A DNA stretch of 23,610 nucleotides from Nitrospinota bacterium (GTDB taxonomy: Bacteria > Nitrospinota > Nitrospinia > UBA9942). The translations under genes and the position numbers were made by a program. Each line of letters starts with the position of its first letter. Position 1 is the first letter of the stretch. Where the stretch lies: positions 1 through 23,610 of the forward strand of contig JACRGN010000370.1 in assembly GCA_016234205.1 (NCBI GenBank), given 5' to 3'. This document shows positions 15,066 to 21,906 of the stretch, one piece after another. The notes beneath the pieces are model-generated. The model was not told the origin of the DNA. It did no database searches and saw nothing but the letters and a program-made list of their open reading frames with translations.

Positions 15066-15995
15066 ATGAAAAAATATCTAAATAAAGTAACGCAAGGCGA
15101 TTGTCTTGATTTATTAAAAGAAATTCCAGACAATTCCATTGATGCAACTTTTGCTGACCCTCCATTTAACTTAAAAAAGAAGTATAACGGTTACAAGGAT
15201 AGCCTTGAGTTTAAAGATTACTTAGACTGGTGTGAGAAATGGATTACTGAAATGGTGAGGGTTACAAAACCCACTGGTTCTATTTTTGTGCATAATATTC
15301 CCAAATGGCTGACATATTATGCCTCTTTTCTCAATAAATTAGCAGACTTCAAGCATTGGATTTCGTGGGATGCCCCTACCGCACCTATGGGTAAAACACT
15401 CCAACCATCTCATTATGGAATTTTATATTATGCAAAGGATTCAATGAAAAACAAGTTTAATGAAATTCGTTATCCGCATAAGCGATGTAGAAAATGCGGC
15501 TACTTGCTAAAAGATTATGGAGGGAAAAAAGCAGGACTACACCCTTTTGGTCCACTTGTTTCGGATGTTTGGTCAGACATCCACAGAATAAAGCACAATA
15601 AATATAGAGATGAGCACCCTTGTCAACTGCCAATTCATTTATTAGAGAGAATTATTTTAATGTCAACTGATGAGGGAGATATTGTGCTCGATCCTTTCGT
15701 TGGAACTGGAACGACAGTTATAGCTGCAAAGCGTTTAGGTAGGAGGTATATCGGGTTTGATATAGATAAAAAATATGTTGAGCTTTCTCAAATGAAATTA
15801 GCAAAGGAAAAAACAAACTCAAAAATTGGAAATATTTGGGTGAGTTGGTTTTTAGGTGGATTAGCAACAATTAGAGATAAGGACTGGGAAGAACTTTCGC
15901 AAAATTACTTTATCCCAGAACATCGTAATCATATTGACCATACAGTAATTAAATTTGTAAATTTTAAAAGGGTTGTGGATAGGGTGTCTACATAG
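15066..15995 (+). CDS. Beta-type DNA methyltransferase
   Basis: A 309-residue DNA methyltransferase with catalytic motif IV DPPF (31-34) before the SAM-binding motif I DPFVGTGT (209-216), the order of beta-class enzymes. It probably methylates adenine N6 or cytosine N4. A CRKCG motif (141-145) sits in the target-recognition region, and HPCQLP (184-189) precedes LLERII as in many relatives. I start at ATG 15066, because the upstream in-frame start overlaps the nuclease gene and adds seven unrelated residues. It lies two bases after the GmrSD-type gene, without a Shine-Dalgarno sequence. The C-terminal 60 residues after the core are unusual and may be an added domain. Confidence 0.87.
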   Translation: MKKYLNKVTQGDCLDLLKEIPDNSIDATFADPPFNLKKKYNGYKDSLEFKDYLDWCEKWITEMVRVTKPTGSIFVHNIPKWLTYYASFLNKLADFKHWISWDAPTAPMGKTLQPSHYGILYYAKDSMKNKFNEIRYPHKRCRKCGYLLKDYGGKKAGLHPFGPLVSDVWSDIHRIKHNKYRDEHPCQLPIHLLERIILMSTDEGDIVLDPFVGTGTTVIAAKRLGRRYIGFDIDKKYVELSQMKLAKEKTNSKIGNIWVSWFLGGLATIRDKDWEELSQNYFIPEHRNHIDHTVIKFVNFKRVVDRVST

Positions 15996-16034
15996 GATAA
16001 AGATATCCATTTTATTAGATCAAAGAGGTGGCTT

Positions 16035-16253
16035 ATGGAAAAGACAACAATAGAAAATGAATCTATAATTTTTACAACTGGTGCGTTTCTTAAGCCTGTA
16101 AAGACACATTTCAATGGTAAAGAACTTTGGATGTGGGTTGTTACAGAATTTATTGACGATAGTTTTAAAGATGGCGAAGTTTATAATCCGAATGAATTTG
16201 CAGAAACTCAAAATGAATTGTTTATAGATACTACTAAAGATATGGGCATATGA
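16035..16253 (+). CDS. Small acidic protein of unknown function
   Basis: A 72-residue soluble protein with 14 acidic residues, 6 lysines and no arginine (net about -8). It contains two tryptophans in LWMWVV and no cysteine. GAGGTGG eight bases before the ATG is a good ribosome binding site, unlike the four large island genes upstream. It lies between the second methyltransferase and acpS and ends seven bases before acpS. I do not recognise the family. A role as an accessory or inhibitor of the defence island is possible but only suggested by position and charge. Confidence 0.6.
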   Translation: MEKTTIENESIIFTTGAFLKPVKTHFNGKELWMWVVTEFIDDSFKDGEVYNPNEFAETQNELFIDTTKDMGI

Positions 16254-16260
16254 TAAAAAC

Positions 16261-16641
16261 ATGATAGCCGGCATAGGAGTTGATATTGTAAAAATTGATA
16301 GGATAAAGACTGCAGTTGACAAATGGGGGGAGAGGTTTATGGATAGGGTATTTACAGAGGATGAAAAAAAATATTCCCTCAGCAAATATAATCCATATCC
16401 ACACCTCGCAGCCCGATTTGCCTATAAAGAGGCATTGGTTAAGGCACTCGGAACCGGGTTCAGGATGGGCATAAAATGGAGGGATATAGAGCTAATAAGA
16501 AATGAGAATGGCAAACCTGAGGCGAAGCTTAATGGGACTGTAAAAGAATTAGCCGACAGGAAGAATATTAAGAATGTTATGGTCAGTGTCTCACATGATA
16601 CAGATTATGCAATTGCGTATGTGACAATAATAAATGGATAG
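16261..16641 (+). CDS. acpS: Holo-[acyl-carrier-protein] synthase
   Basis: AcpS transfers the 4'-phosphopantetheine arm from coenzyme A to acyl carrier protein. The 126 residues carry the magnesium ligands Asp8 (GIGVDIV) and Glu57 (RFAYKEALVKALGTG) and the C-terminal VSVSHD motif. The length is typical. The donor coenzyme A is made by CoaE, encoded at 9739-10341. In many genomes acpS directly precedes nnrE/nnrD; here a toxin-antitoxin pair lies between them. Confidence 0.94.
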   Translation: MIAGIGVDIVKIDRIKTAVDKWGERFMDRVFTEDEKKYSLSKYNPYPHLAARFAYKEALVKALGTGFRMGIKWRDIELIRNENGKPEAKLNGTVKELADRKNIKNVMVSVSHDTDYAIAYVTIING

Positions 16642-16668
16642 CAATGTGGTAAATCCCATATTCGCTAT
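16638..16668 (+). promoter_or_regulatory. Inverted repeat at the acpS stop and antitoxin promoter region
   Basis: ATAGC-AAT-GTGG (16638-16649) faces CCCAT-ATT-c-GCTAT (16655-16668) around TAAAT. It overlaps the acpS stop codon and lies just before the AGGAGGGGG ribosome binding site of the antitoxin. It could be the operator through which the antitoxin represses its own operon, or a weak hairpin. There is no U-tract. Confidence 0.4.
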
Positions 16669-16688
16669 AAAAGGAGGGGGAAAAGATT

Positions 16689-16865
16689 ATGGATACTATC
16701 AAAGAGGAGGCAAAAAAAATTATCGACAAGCTTCCGGAACAGGCAACTTGGGACGATATTATGTATGAGTTTTATGTCAAGAAAAAATTAGAGGTCGCCT
16801 TTAAGGCTGCTGAAGAGGGACAAGTTGTCTCTCATGAAGAGGTTAAAAAGAGGTTTCTCTCCTAA
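16689..16865 (+). CDS. Antitoxin of a ParE-type toxin-antitoxin pair
   Basis: A 58-residue protein with the composition of small ParE/RelE-partner antitoxins: KLPEQATWDDIMYEFYVKKK (14-33), then helices ending in SHEEVKKRFLS. AGGAGGGGG lies just before the ATG. Its stop codon overlaps the toxin ATG by one base (TAATG), the usual coupling in such pairs. There is no long DNA-binding domain, so DNA binding, if any, must come from this short helical chain or from the complex with the toxin. Confidence 0.8.
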   Translation: MDTIKEEAKKIIDKLPEQATWDDIMYEFYVKKKLEVAFKAAEEGQVVSHEEVKKRFLS

Positions 16866-17173
16866 TGAAGATAGAATGGACTGAACCGTCTTTGATCGAT
16901 TTAGAAAACATTCGAGATTATATAGGACATGATTCAGAATATTACGCCAATAGATTCATTGGAAAAATCATTGAGGCAGCAGAGAGTCTGGAAAAGTTTC
17001 CAGAAAGGGGACGACATGTCCCGGAAGCTGAAGCTGAAAATATCCGAGAACTTCTATTTTACAATTATCGCATTATGTATCGGGTTGAGAAAGACCGTAT
17101 ATTGATTTTGACTGTGATTCATGGTTCAAGGGATTTGAGTCAAAAGAAATTCAAACCATGGGATGTCGTCTAA
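16865..17173 (+). CDS. RelE/ParE-family toxin
   Basis: A 102-residue protein of the RelE/ParE fold. It has the N-terminal KIEWTEPSLIDLENIRDYI helix pattern, the central strand ELLFYNYRIMYRV (62-74) and the C-terminal strand ILILTVIHGSRDL. The last motif is typical of ParE-like toxins, which poison gyrase; RelE-like members instead cut mRNA, and sequence alone does not settle the target. It is translationally coupled to the antitoxin. The pair sits between acpS and nnrD, which are usually adjacent, so it is probably a mobile insertion. Confidence 0.88.
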   Translation: MKIEWTEPSLIDLENIRDYIGHDSEYYANRFIGKIIEAAESLEKFPERGRHVPEAEAENIRELLFYNYRIMYRVEKDRILILTVIHGSRDLSQKKFKPWDVV

Positions 17174-17305
17174 CACAATACAAACGCAAGCAATACATTA
17201 AAACGTCATTTAGGCTCGAACGATATACAATGCTGTATCTAAATTAAGCATGCGAACCATTTGTGACTGGCAAGAGAAATGATGAAACAATAGAAGTTTA
17301 AATAT

Positions 17306-18859
17306 ATGAAAATCGTTACTGCAAAAGAGATGCAGGATATAGATAGGATTGCGATTGATGACTATGGGATTCCAGGAATTGTCCTCATGGAAAATGCCGC
17401 AAAAGGGGTAGTTGCATCCCTGTTTGAAAAGTTTCCTGATATTAAAGATAAAAAAGTAGGAATATTTGCAGGGAAGGGGAATAACGGCGGTGATGGTCTT
17501 GCTGTGGCAAGGCTCCTTACCGATAAAGGTATTGCAACAGAAGTCTATCTCCTATCAAAGAAGGTTCTGCTTAAGGGTGATGCAAAGACCAATCTGGATT
17601 CAGCCGAAGAGATTGGCATAAAAATCTTTGAGATAGTTTCATTGGATGAACTTGAAACCGTTAAAGATAGTATCCTCAAGAATGATATTTTTATTGATGC
17701 CATATTCGGAACTGGTTTAAATTCAGGGGTTAAGGGATATTACACGGATGTAATAAATTTTATAAATTCCTTAAATAAATTTGTCCTTTCCATTGATATC
17801 CCCTCAGGCTTAAGCTCTGACACAGGAGAAATTATAGGTGAGCATATAAGGGCAAACCTTACAGTTGCCCTATGTCTTCCAAAGATTGGTGAGATACTTT
17901 ATCCTTCGGCTGAATACATAGGGGAATTAGATGTAGTAGATATAGGCATACCTGAATTAATTATTAATAACAGAGATATTAAAATAAATCTTATTGAAGA
18001 GAGAGATGCCGCAGGAATACTCCCCAAAAGAAGGCCAGATACACATAAGGGGACTTATGGTCATTTGGCAGTCATTGCCGGCTCAAGGGGAAAGGGAGGG
18101 GCGGCGGCACTATCAAGTATATCTGCACTTAGAGCAGGTGCAGGGCTGGTTACACTTGCATTGCCTGAATGCCTGAATGTATCTTTTGAGGCAGGCATCC
18201 CTGAGGTTATGACACTCCCTCTTCCTGATACAAAAGATGGAACTATTGATAAATCTGCATTGAATATATTAATAAATTTTTTAGAGGGGAAATCGGCAGT
18301 CCTGATAGGGCCTGGTATTACAACCAATCCATCAACATCTTCACTAATAAAAAATCTTATAAAAAAAGTCAGTTGTCCGATGCTTATTGACGCAGATGGC
18401 CTCAATATAATAGCTGACAAGATAGAGTTACTTAAAGATAAACCATCACCTGTCATAGTGACACCTCACCCTGGCGAGATGGCAAGGATGCTAAATACCA
18501 CATCAAAGGAGATACAGGCTAATAGAATTGAATCGAGCATAAAACTATCTGTTGAATACGGGCTCTATGTAATATTAAAAGGTGCAAGGACTATTATTGC
18601 CACCCCAGAAGGAGAAGTGTATATAAACCCAACTGGAAATCCCGGAATGGCTACAGCAGGGACAGGCGATGTCCTTTCAGGAATTATTGCCGGATTCATA
18701 TCACAGAGATTATCAGCAAGAGATTCATCAATACTTGGGGTATATCTGCATGGAATGGCTGGAGATATTGCTGCAGAGGAATTAAGCCAGACTGCACTTA
18801 TAGCGAGTGACCTGCTAAATACATTTCCACAGGCTGTTAAAAGAGTGGAAAGATTTTAA
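17306..18859 (+). CDS. nnrD: Bifunctional NAD(P)HX epimerase / ADP-dependent dehydratase
   Basis: This enzyme repairs hydrated NADH and NADPH. The N-terminal YjeF_N epimerase domain (about 1-215) has GKGNNGGDGLAVAR (57-70) and the FGTGL motif. The C-terminal ribokinase-like dehydratase (about 235-517) has KGTYGHLAVIAGS (248-260), PHPGEM (387-392) and the anion-hole motif AGTGDV (451-456). The 517-residue length is normal for the fused form. The 133-base gap upstream holds no gene; it contains only a small ATACA/TGTAT inverted repeat near 17225. No strong ribosome binding site precedes the ATG. The symbol denotes the dehydratase half. Confidence 0.95.
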   Translation: MKIVTAKEMQDIDRIAIDDYGIPGIVLMENAAKGVVASLFEKFPDIKDKKVGIFAGKGNNGGDGLAVARLLTDKGIATEVYLLSKKVLLKGDAKTNLDSAEEIGIKIFEIVSLDELETVKDSILKNDIFIDAIFGTGLNSGVKGYYTDVINFINSLNKFVLSIDIPSGLSSDTGEIIGEHIRANLTVALCLPKIGEILYPSAEYIGELDVVDIGIPELIINNRDIKINLIEERDAAGILPKRRPDTHKGTYGHLAVIAGSRGKGGAAALSSISALRAGAGLVTLALPECLNVSFEAGIPEVMTLPLPDTKDGTIDKSALNILINFLEGKSAVLIGPGITTNPSTSSLIKNLIKKVSCPMLIDADGLNIIADKIELLKDKPSPVIVTPHPGEMARMLNTTSKEIQANRIESSIKLSVEYGLYVILKGARTIIATPEGEVYINPTGNPGMATAGTGDVLSGIIAGFISQRLSARDSSILGVYLHGMAGDIAAEELSQTALIASDLLNTFPQAVKRVERF

Positions 18860-18871
18860 TGAGAGACTGCC

Positions 18872-18926
18872 ATAAGAAGGGGTAAAGAACATGTCAATAA
18901 ATGATTAACATCTTCACCCCTCTTAT
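18872..18926. terminator. Probable bidirectional terminator between nnrD and ytxH
   Basis: ATAAGAAGGGGTAAAGA (18872-18888) pairs with TCTTCACCCCTCTTAT (18911-18926) around a 22-base loop. It lies between two convergent genes. The flanking T-tract is poor on either strand, so efficiency is uncertain. Confidence 0.5.
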
Positions 18927-18940
18927 AAAATAACTTAAAA

Positions 18941-19222
18941 CTATACCTCTGTCTCGCTTCCCTTATAAGCAGCCCTTACTCTATCCTTTTTTTCTTCTAT
19001 AAAATCCTTTACCTTGCCTATGCCTTCTCTGGTCTTATCCAGCACAGTATCGTAATTGTCTAATACCGTACCCCTCACCTTCTCGGCGGTATCTTTTATT
19101 TTCTCCCTTGTCTCTTTACCGGCTGCTGGTGCAAAAAGAATCCCGAGTGCAGCACCTACGGCACCACCTAAAAGGAATGCCAAGGTTACCTCTAACATTG
19201 TTGAGCCTTTATTCTCTGACAT
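18941..19222 (-). CDS. YtxH-like membrane-anchored protein
   Basis: A 93-residue protein with one N-terminal membrane segment rich in glycine and alanine (about 9-31, LAFLLGGAVGAALGILFAP) followed by the KETREKIKDTAEKV pattern of the YtxH family and a charged helical tail. YtxH proteins are small, general-stress-associated membrane proteins without a known enzymatic role. GGGGGTGA precedes the ATG. It lies behind the DUF948 gene on the same strand, a common pairing, separated by a CACAGAG-type repeat. Confidence 0.85.
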   Translation of the reverse strand: MSENKGSTMLEVTLAFLLGGAVGAALGILFAPAAGKETREKIKDTAEKVRGTVLDNYDTVLDKTREGIGKVKDFIEEKKDRVRAAYKGSETEV

Positions 19223-19256
19223 TCAAATCACCCCCTTTTTTTTAAATTAAAAAATT

Positions 19257-19390
19257 AACCACAGAGTTCACAGAGAACACTGAAGGATACAGAATAAAAG
19301 AATATTTTTTTCAGTGATTTCAGTGCCCTGTTTATATTCGTGAATCTGTGTCCAGGTTTTAATCTTTTTTCTTCTCTGTGTTCATCTGTG
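19257..19390. repeat. CACAGAG inverted repeat, copy 1
   Basis: The left arm AACCACAGAGTTCACAGAG (from 19257) faces CTTCTCTGTGTTCATCTGTG (19371-19390). It occupies the gap between the DUF948 and YtxH genes. The related copy is at 21245-21414. Confidence 0.7.
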
Positions 19391-19395
19391 ATTTG

Positions 19396-19755
19396 TCAGG
19401 TTTTTCTTCTTTTTAAAGATTTTAGTGTATATAAAATTCCTCCCACAAGTCCTGCTGCTACGACAAACGGCTTTTTTACATTTTTGGCAATTGCCTCTGT
19501 AATATATGGAAGTTTGCTCCCGACAGCCTTAAATTTTTCTACAGCATCCCCAATCCCATCAATCTGCCCCCTGACCTTGTCAATTACAGGGACTGTCTCT
19601 TTTAAAACAACCTTTGCATCTTCAGAAAGCTCCTGAATGCTTCTCGCAGTTTGGCGGAGTTGAATTATAGCAGGTATTAAATACACCACGAGCATTAAAA
19701 ATCCAACCGCAATCAGAAAGACTGAAAGCTCTGTAAGTGTAACAGTAAAAGTCAT
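19396..19755 (-). CDS. DUF948 membrane-associated protein
   Basis: A 119-residue protein with one N-terminal membrane segment (about 10-34) followed by a long helix and a second weakly hydrophobic region near 94-108 (VVAAGLVGGILYTL). This is the DUF948 pattern, often found next to YtxH. The biochemical role is unknown. GGAGG lies nine bases before the ATG. A near-consensus promoter with tandem palindromes upstream (19776-19832) suggests regulated expression. Confidence 0.8.
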   Translation of the reverse strand: MTFTVTLTELSVFLIAVGFLMLVVYLIPAIIQLRQTARSIQELSEDAKVVLKETVPVIDKVRGQIDGIGDAVEKFKAVGSKLPYITEAIAKNVKKPFVVAAGLVGGILYTLKSLKRRKT

Positions 19756-19775
19756 TTGATTTTTCCTCCACTATA

Positions 19776-19804
19776 AATATATCCTCAATTACCCGCTTAG
19801 TCAA
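19776..19804 (-). promoter_or_regulatory. Sigma-70-type promoter for the DUF948 gene
   Basis: On the minus strand TTGACT (19804-19799), a 17-base spacer and TATATT (19781-19776). It lies some 20 bases upstream of the DUF948 ATG, with the GGAGG ribosome binding site between. The -10 lies so close to the gene that the leader would be about 15 bases. Confidence 0.65.
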
Positions 19805-19807
19805 CCC

Positions 19808-19832
19808 GAAAGTTCTTTCTGAAAGTTCTTTC
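19808..19832 (-). promoter_or_regulatory. Tandem palindromic operator candidate
   Basis: Two copies of the palindrome GAAAGTTCTTTC (19808-19819 and 19821-19832) repeat with a 13-base period, directly upstream of the -35 box of the DUF948 promoter. The position suits an activator site. The binding protein is unknown. Confidence 0.55.
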
Positions 19833-19850
19833 ATCCAAAAAATGCAATTG

Positions 19851-19967
19851 GACGCAGATAAACGCAGAAACTACAGGATTATAAAAAGAAAATTATCTTT
19901 CTTCTCTGAATAAAAATATTCAAGACTTATCTGCGTAAATCTTTATAAATCTGCGAAAATCTGCGTT
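19851..19967. repeat. CTGCGT/ACGCAGA inverted repeat
   Basis: The left arm GACGCAGATAAACGCAGA begins at 19851. The right part contains ATCTGCGTAAATC near 19930 and TCTGCGAAAATCTGCGTT at 19950-19967. It fills the gap between the DUF948 promoter and the 3' end of the cytochrome operon. A half-element, TTAATCTGCGTTCATTA, lies upstream of the PolX gene near 23281. Confidence 0.7.
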
Positions 19968-19993
19968 CTGATTTTTTATTGTATTATTTGGGT

Positions 19994-20458
19994 TCATGAG
20001 TAATAGCCCCAGATTGTCATGACAATAAAACCGAGGGCAGCGAGAATACCTATCATTGTTGCAATAGGGCGTCTTGAAGGGTGTCTTTCCGGATGTTTAT
20101 CAAAAAAAGGAAATATTAAGAGAAAGAATATTACTATCCCCTGCCCTGCAACACCTATTATCTTTGGAGCCTCCCTCCCCATAAATTCAAATACCTCTGC
20201 AGCCTTTAAAAACTGATACCCTGCAAGGAAATACCATTCAGGCTTTATATGCTCAGGTGTTACAAACGGGTCAGCCTTCTCACCCAGATGCGGTGGAAAA
20301 AGAGTAACGAGTGTAATCATAACTCCCATTATAATGAGAACGATTATTATCTGTTCAAAGACATGGTGGGGAAAGAACCAGTGCGCCTCCCCTTTCTCTA
20401 TCTTCTTTAACTTCTCCTCTATTGGAAGATGCTTTATCTCAACCTCTTTTTTAAACAT
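19994..20458 (-). CDS. petD: Cytochrome b C-terminal subunit (b6f subunit IV type)
   Basis: A 154-residue inner-membrane subunit with three membrane segments (about 36-55, 103-121, 132-151). It carries the quinol-oxidation-site motif PEWY within TPEHIKPEWYFLAGYQ (67-82), and PPHLGEKADPF before it. This is the split-cytochrome arrangement of b6f-like complexes, where the C-terminal half of cytochrome b is a separate protein. The ATG lies next to an AGGTTA hairpin that separates it from petB and has no Shine-Dalgarno sequence. The symbol is by analogy with b6f complexes. Confidence 0.9.
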   Translation of the reverse strand: MFKKEVEIKHLPIEEKLKKIEKGEAHWFFPHHVFEQIIIVLIIMGVMITLVTLFPPHLGEKADPFVTPEHIKPEWYFLAGYQFLKAAEVFEFMGREAPKIIGVAGQGIVIFFLLIFPFFDKHPERHPSRRPIATMIGILAALGFIVMTIWGYYS

Positions 20459-20467
20459 AAATAAGGA

Positions 20468-20525
20468 AGGTTAAGGTTGAGGTTTAGGTTTAGGAAAAAC
20501 TTAGCCTTGACCTTAACCTCAACCT
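20468..20525. repeat. AGGTTA-hexamer inverted repeat, copy 3
   Basis: The left arm (20468-20494) is AGGTTA, AGGTTG, AGGTTT, AGGTTT, AGG; the right arm (20500-20525) is its near complement ending TTAACCTCAACCT. It sits within the cytochrome operon, between petB and petD. Confidence 0.8.
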
Positions 20526-20527
20526 GC

Positions 20528-21223
20528 TTATAGTGGACCTGAAATCCCCTGTCTCCTTATCATAATAATGTGCAAAACTATAAACATAATAACTGCCGCG
20601 GGTAACACCATTATATGAACTGCAAAGAATCTTGTCAGTGTAATCTGGGATACATCAGCACCGCCCCTAAGAAAAATTTTTATATAATCACCTATAACCG
20701 GCATGGCGGATGGTATCTCCGTCCCTACGACCGTTGCCCAATAAGATAACTGTGTCCACGGTAAGAGATAACCTGTAAAGGAAAAGGAGAGTGTGCATGT
20801 CAGAAGTACTATGCCTGTTACCCAGTTTAATTCCCTTGGATTTTTATATATACCGTGAAAATATATCTTCCCCATATGTATGAAGACAGTGATTATCATA
20901 ATATTTGCACCCCAGTGGTGAATGCCCCTGATGAGCCATCCAAAGGGGACATTGTTTGTAATATGAACTACACTGTCATAAGCCTGGGCTGTTGTCGGAA
21001 TATAATATACGAGCAAAAGTATGCCTGTTACAACTTGAAGGGTAAACATAAAAAATGTTATCCCGCCAAAGCATGAAAATATGCCAAGGTATGAGGGTGC
21101 TAACTTATAAAATACTTCTAAATCAAGGATTTCTTTAATCCCAAGGCGATTCTCAACAAAGTTATAGATGGATATGAGAAACCTGTTACGAATCAGTATC
21201 GGCCCTAATCTAAGCTCATTCAT
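20528..21223 (-). CDS. petB: Cytochrome b6-type subunit of a quinol:cytochrome c oxidoreductase
   Basis: A 231-residue membrane protein holding two b haems. The ligand pairs have b6 spacing: His102/His116 and His203/His218. The protein ends in QGISGPL like cytochrome b6. Cys51 in FSCFGGI stands where cytochrome b6 and the Bacillus-type b6c complexes carry the cysteine that binds an extra covalent c-type haem. The motif PWTQLSYWATVVGTEIP (155-171) also fits the family. It is transcribed after the Rieske gene, with a CACAGAG repeat between, and lacks a Shine-Dalgarno sequence. The symbol is by analogy. Confidence 0.92.
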   Translation of the reverse strand: MNELRLGPILIRNRFLISIYNFVENRLGIKEILDLEVFYKLAPSYLGIFSCFGGITFFMFTLQVVTGILLLVYYIPTTAQAYDSVVHITNNVPFGWLIRGIHHWGANIMIITVFIHMGKIYFHGIYKNPRELNWVTGIVLLTCTLSFSFTGYLLPWTQLSYWATVVGTEIPSAMPVIGDYIKIFLRGGADVSQITLTRFFAVHIMVLPAAVIMFIVLHIIMIRRQGISGPL

Positions 21224-21244
21224 ATATAAGAATTATAAAAATTT

Positions 21245-21414
21245 GCCACAGAGGCGCGGAGACACGGAGGAAAACAATAAGGAGAAATGGGGAAAGTAAA
21301 TGAAAGAAGAATTAAAAAAAATATATTTAATCTTTTCTCCATCTCTCCATCTTCTCCCTTTCCCCTTAATCTTTTTTGCTTTTGTCTCTATCTGTGCCTC
21401 TGTGTCTCAGTGGT
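21245..21414. repeat. CACAGAG inverted repeat, copy 2
   Basis: GCCACAGAGGCGCGGAGACA (from 21245) faces TCTGTGCCTCTGTGTCTCAG and TGGT (21391-21414), with partly complementary purine- and pyrimidine-rich sequence between. It fills the gap between the Rieske and petB genes. Confidence 0.75.
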
Positions 21415-21437
21415 TAAAATCAGGTTTTTGTTCTCTT

Positions 21438-21899
21438 TTACGCCTCTCTTATCAGTATCCTGTCCTCCTCTACAGCCGCTTTGTATGTTGGAAGAGGTTT
21501 TGGTGCAGGGCCGCCAAGGACATTTCCATATAAATCAAACCGGGCTGCATGGCATGGACATAACAATTCCTTTGCATCCTCATGCCATTTAACTATACAT
21601 CCAAGATGTGTGCAGACAGCCGATAAGGCATAGACCTCATTCTCTTTAAGCCTTACTACAATTGTAGGCCTGTTTTTATATCTCACAAGTTTTGCAGAGC
21701 CGACAGGGACATCATCTGTTGATATGAAGAATGTCTCTCCTCCTTCAGTCCCCTTTGTGGAATCTGTAGGCAGCAGATACTTTGCTATAGGATAGAGAAC
21801 ACCGCCGATGGCAACCGCAAAGGAGATAAAGATTGATAAGTTTAAGAAAGACCTCCTATCTTTACCTGATACTTCCTCTTTTATTATTTCATCTGACAT
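21438..21899 (-). CDS. Rieske iron-sulfur protein
   Basis: A 153-residue protein that takes electrons from quinol and passes them to the cytochrome c partner. The [2Fe-2S] ligands are Cys96 and His98 (CTHLGC) and Cys114 and His117 (CPCH), with the disulfide pair Cys101 and Cys116. Arg15-Arg16 in KDRRSFL followed by a hydrophobic segment (about 18-40) is a twin-arginine membrane anchor. I start at ATG 21899, which has AAGGTGAGG just upstream; a start at 21929 would overlap the cytochrome gene. It lies seven bases after the pentaheme cytochrome gene, so the two are co-transcribed. Confidence 0.95.
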   Translation of the reverse strand: MSDEIIKEEVSGKDRRSFLNLSIFISFAVAIGGVLYPIAKYLLPTDSTKGTEGGETFFISTDDVPVGSAKLVRYKNRPTIVVRLKENEVYALSAVCTHLGCIVKWHEDAKELLCPCHAARFDLYGNVLGGPAPKPLPTYKAAVEEDRILIREA

Positions 21900-21906
21900 G
21901 TCTTCC

